A stretch of 16,162 nucleotides of DNA from Pseudooctadecabacter sp. (GTDB taxonomy: Bacteria; Pseudomonadota; Alphaproteobacteria; Rhodobacterales; Rhodobacteraceae): the NCBI GenBank assembly GCA_020628265.1, contig JAHDFG010000020.1, positions 1 through 16,162 on the forward strand. Direction: 5' to 3'. Under the pieces are notes generated by a model. The model was not told the origin of the DNA, ran no database searches, and saw only the letters and a list, made by a program, of their open reading frames with translations. Position 1 is the first letter of the stretch; each line of letters opens with the position of its first letter. This document shows positions 15,503 to 16,162 of this stretch, one piece after another. The position numbers were made by a program, and so were the translations under genes.

Positions 15503-15661
15503 GGGCGTTCCTTTCGTGGGTTGCGCCACTGTCCTGCGACCGCCTGTTTCGCGCCAATCACGATACCTCAGATTTCGGTGATTACGATCCTGACTGACGG
15601 CCATAGCGCCGCCCCTTGCGAACAGATCACCATCGGGGCACGGTCAGATGCGGAGGGCCCC

Positions 15662-16081
15662 ATGAAACTCGAATTTCATCACATCAATTTCGTCGCCGAT
15701 GACGTCGACCGCCTGCATGATTTCTACACGCAGGTCCTCGGCCTCGATGATATCCCGCAAAGCAATTTCCCTCGGACCGAGGCCAGCGGCTCCGCAGGCT
15801 ACAGCGGCAACATCCGCTTCGCGACCGAAGGATCGATGCAAATGCATCTGGCGGAACGCAACCTCGACACGGCCTTCCACAACGGCCAAGTGATCAACCC
15901 CGTCTCGCGCGGCCACATCGCCTTTCGCACCGATGATCTGGACGCCTTCCTCGCCACCCTAGACGCCCGTGGCATCCCTTATTCAGATTACGGAACAGCC
16001 TTCGCCAAGGAATGGCGGCAGGTCTTCTTCCACGACCCCGAAGGAAACGTCATCGAAGTCCACCAAGAGGTGAAAGACTGA
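15662..16081 (+). CDS. VOC (glyoxalase/bleomycin-resistance fold) family protein
   Basis: 139 residues from ATG 15662. GGAGG lies about 5 bases upstream and the domain begins at once (MKLEFHHINFVADDVDRLHDFY), so the much longer open frame to 15386 was rejected because it runs antisense over the DUF3179 N terminus. Two beta-alpha-beta-beta-beta modules are visible: 1-65 and 80-135 (GHIAFRTDDLDAFLATLDARG, then FFHDPEGNVIEVHQ). Possible metal ligands by position are His7, His62, His85 and Glu132, as in the glyoxalase I fold. The family includes glyoxalases, dioxygenases and drug-binding proteins. The substrate cannot be told from sequence. The stop is 17 bases from the stop of the opposing partial gene. 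Confidence 0.88.
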   Translation: MKLEFHHINFVADDVDRLHDFYTQVLGLDDIPQSNFPRTEASGSAGYSGNIRFATEGSMQMHLAERNLDTAFHNGQVINPVSRGHIAFRTDDLDAFLATLDARGIPYSDYGTAFAKEWRQVFFHDPEGNVIEVHQEVKD

Positions 16082-16098
16082 CGACGGTGCCAGACCGG

Positions 16099-16162
16099 TC
16101 ACTCCAGCACAAACGACACCTCATTCCGCCGCGCCCATGGGGCCGTGAACGGGTCGTCGTAG
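16099..16162 (-). CDS. C-terminal end of a probable SOUL heme-binding family protein (partial)
   Basis: The minus-strand frame reads YDDPFTAPWARRNEVSFVLE and stops at TGA (16101-16099); the rest lies outside the window. The pattern of Tyr, aromatic/Pro-rich PW, and a closing RRNEV followed by a hydrophobic strand is how bacterial SOUL heme-binding proteins usually end. With only 20 residues the call is tentative. It converges with the VOC gene. Confidence 0.5.
   Translation of the reverse strand, partial: YDDPFTAPWARRNEVSFVLE

Noticed and set aside
15386..15661. N-terminal extension of the VOC protein
   Set aside because: It overlaps the DUF3179 signal peptide region on the other strand, and ATG 15662 has a good ribosome-binding site right before the domain.
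1..16162. CRISPR array, tRNA, rRNA, transposase or phage attachment site
   Set aside because: No regular spaced repeats, cloverleaf-type sequence, transposase-like protein or terminal inverted repeat was noticed on reading.

Overview
The window is GC-rich, gene-dense bacterial chromosome. It most resembles an alphaproteobacterium of the Rhodobacterales (Roseobacter group). The basis is family resemblance of the proteins: two Hint proteins of the type common in that group, one joined to a choice-of-anchor L domain, and the run rsfS-rlmH-gpmI-envC-ctpA-rppH. This placement comes from reading the proteins, not from a search. No rRNA, tRNA, CRISPR array, insertion sequence or phage gene was seen.

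Layout: (1) Positions 1-62 hold the last codons of a + strand gene, which meets a - strand pair of Hint-domain genes (59-2748) tail to tail. (2) A divergent spacer of just under 300 bases (2749-3044) carries several short inverted repeats. (3) Two + strand housekeeping genes follow, dapE (lysine and diaminopimelate synthesis) and rnr (RNase R). They are separated by a striking perfect 22-base palindrome, and a hairpin sits on the rnr start. (4) A long - strand block runs from 12.6 kb down to 6.5 kb: rsfS, rlmH, gpmI, envC, ctpA, rppH and a small exported cysteine-rich protein. Two ATGA overlaps and one TGATG overlap tie parts of it together, and a strong hairpin between ctpA and rppH may split it. 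(5) Upstream of that block, also on the - strand, lie a DUF3179 exported protein and an MscS-type channel. (6) At the right end are a + strand VOC (glyoxalase-fold) protein and the last 20 codons of a - strand gene that resembles SOUL heme-binding proteins.

How the genes fit together: the central - strand block joins ribosome-related functions (RsfS silencing, RlmH methylation of 23S rRNA), a glycolytic mutase (GpmI), cell-wall remodelling (EnvC-type amidase activator and CtpA protease) and mRNA 5'-end decapping (RppH). RNase R on the facing strand is another RNA-turnover enzyme. dapE supplies diaminopimelate for peptidoglycan. DapE, EnvC and CtpA are thus all linked to the wall.

No clearly new multi-gene system stands out. 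The observations most worth a second look are the unresolved rsfS start with a possible overlapping leader peptide, the hairpin and mini-ORF at the rnr start, the dapE-rnr palindrome, the ctpA-rppH hairpin, and the pairing of an intact with an apparently inactive Hint protein.
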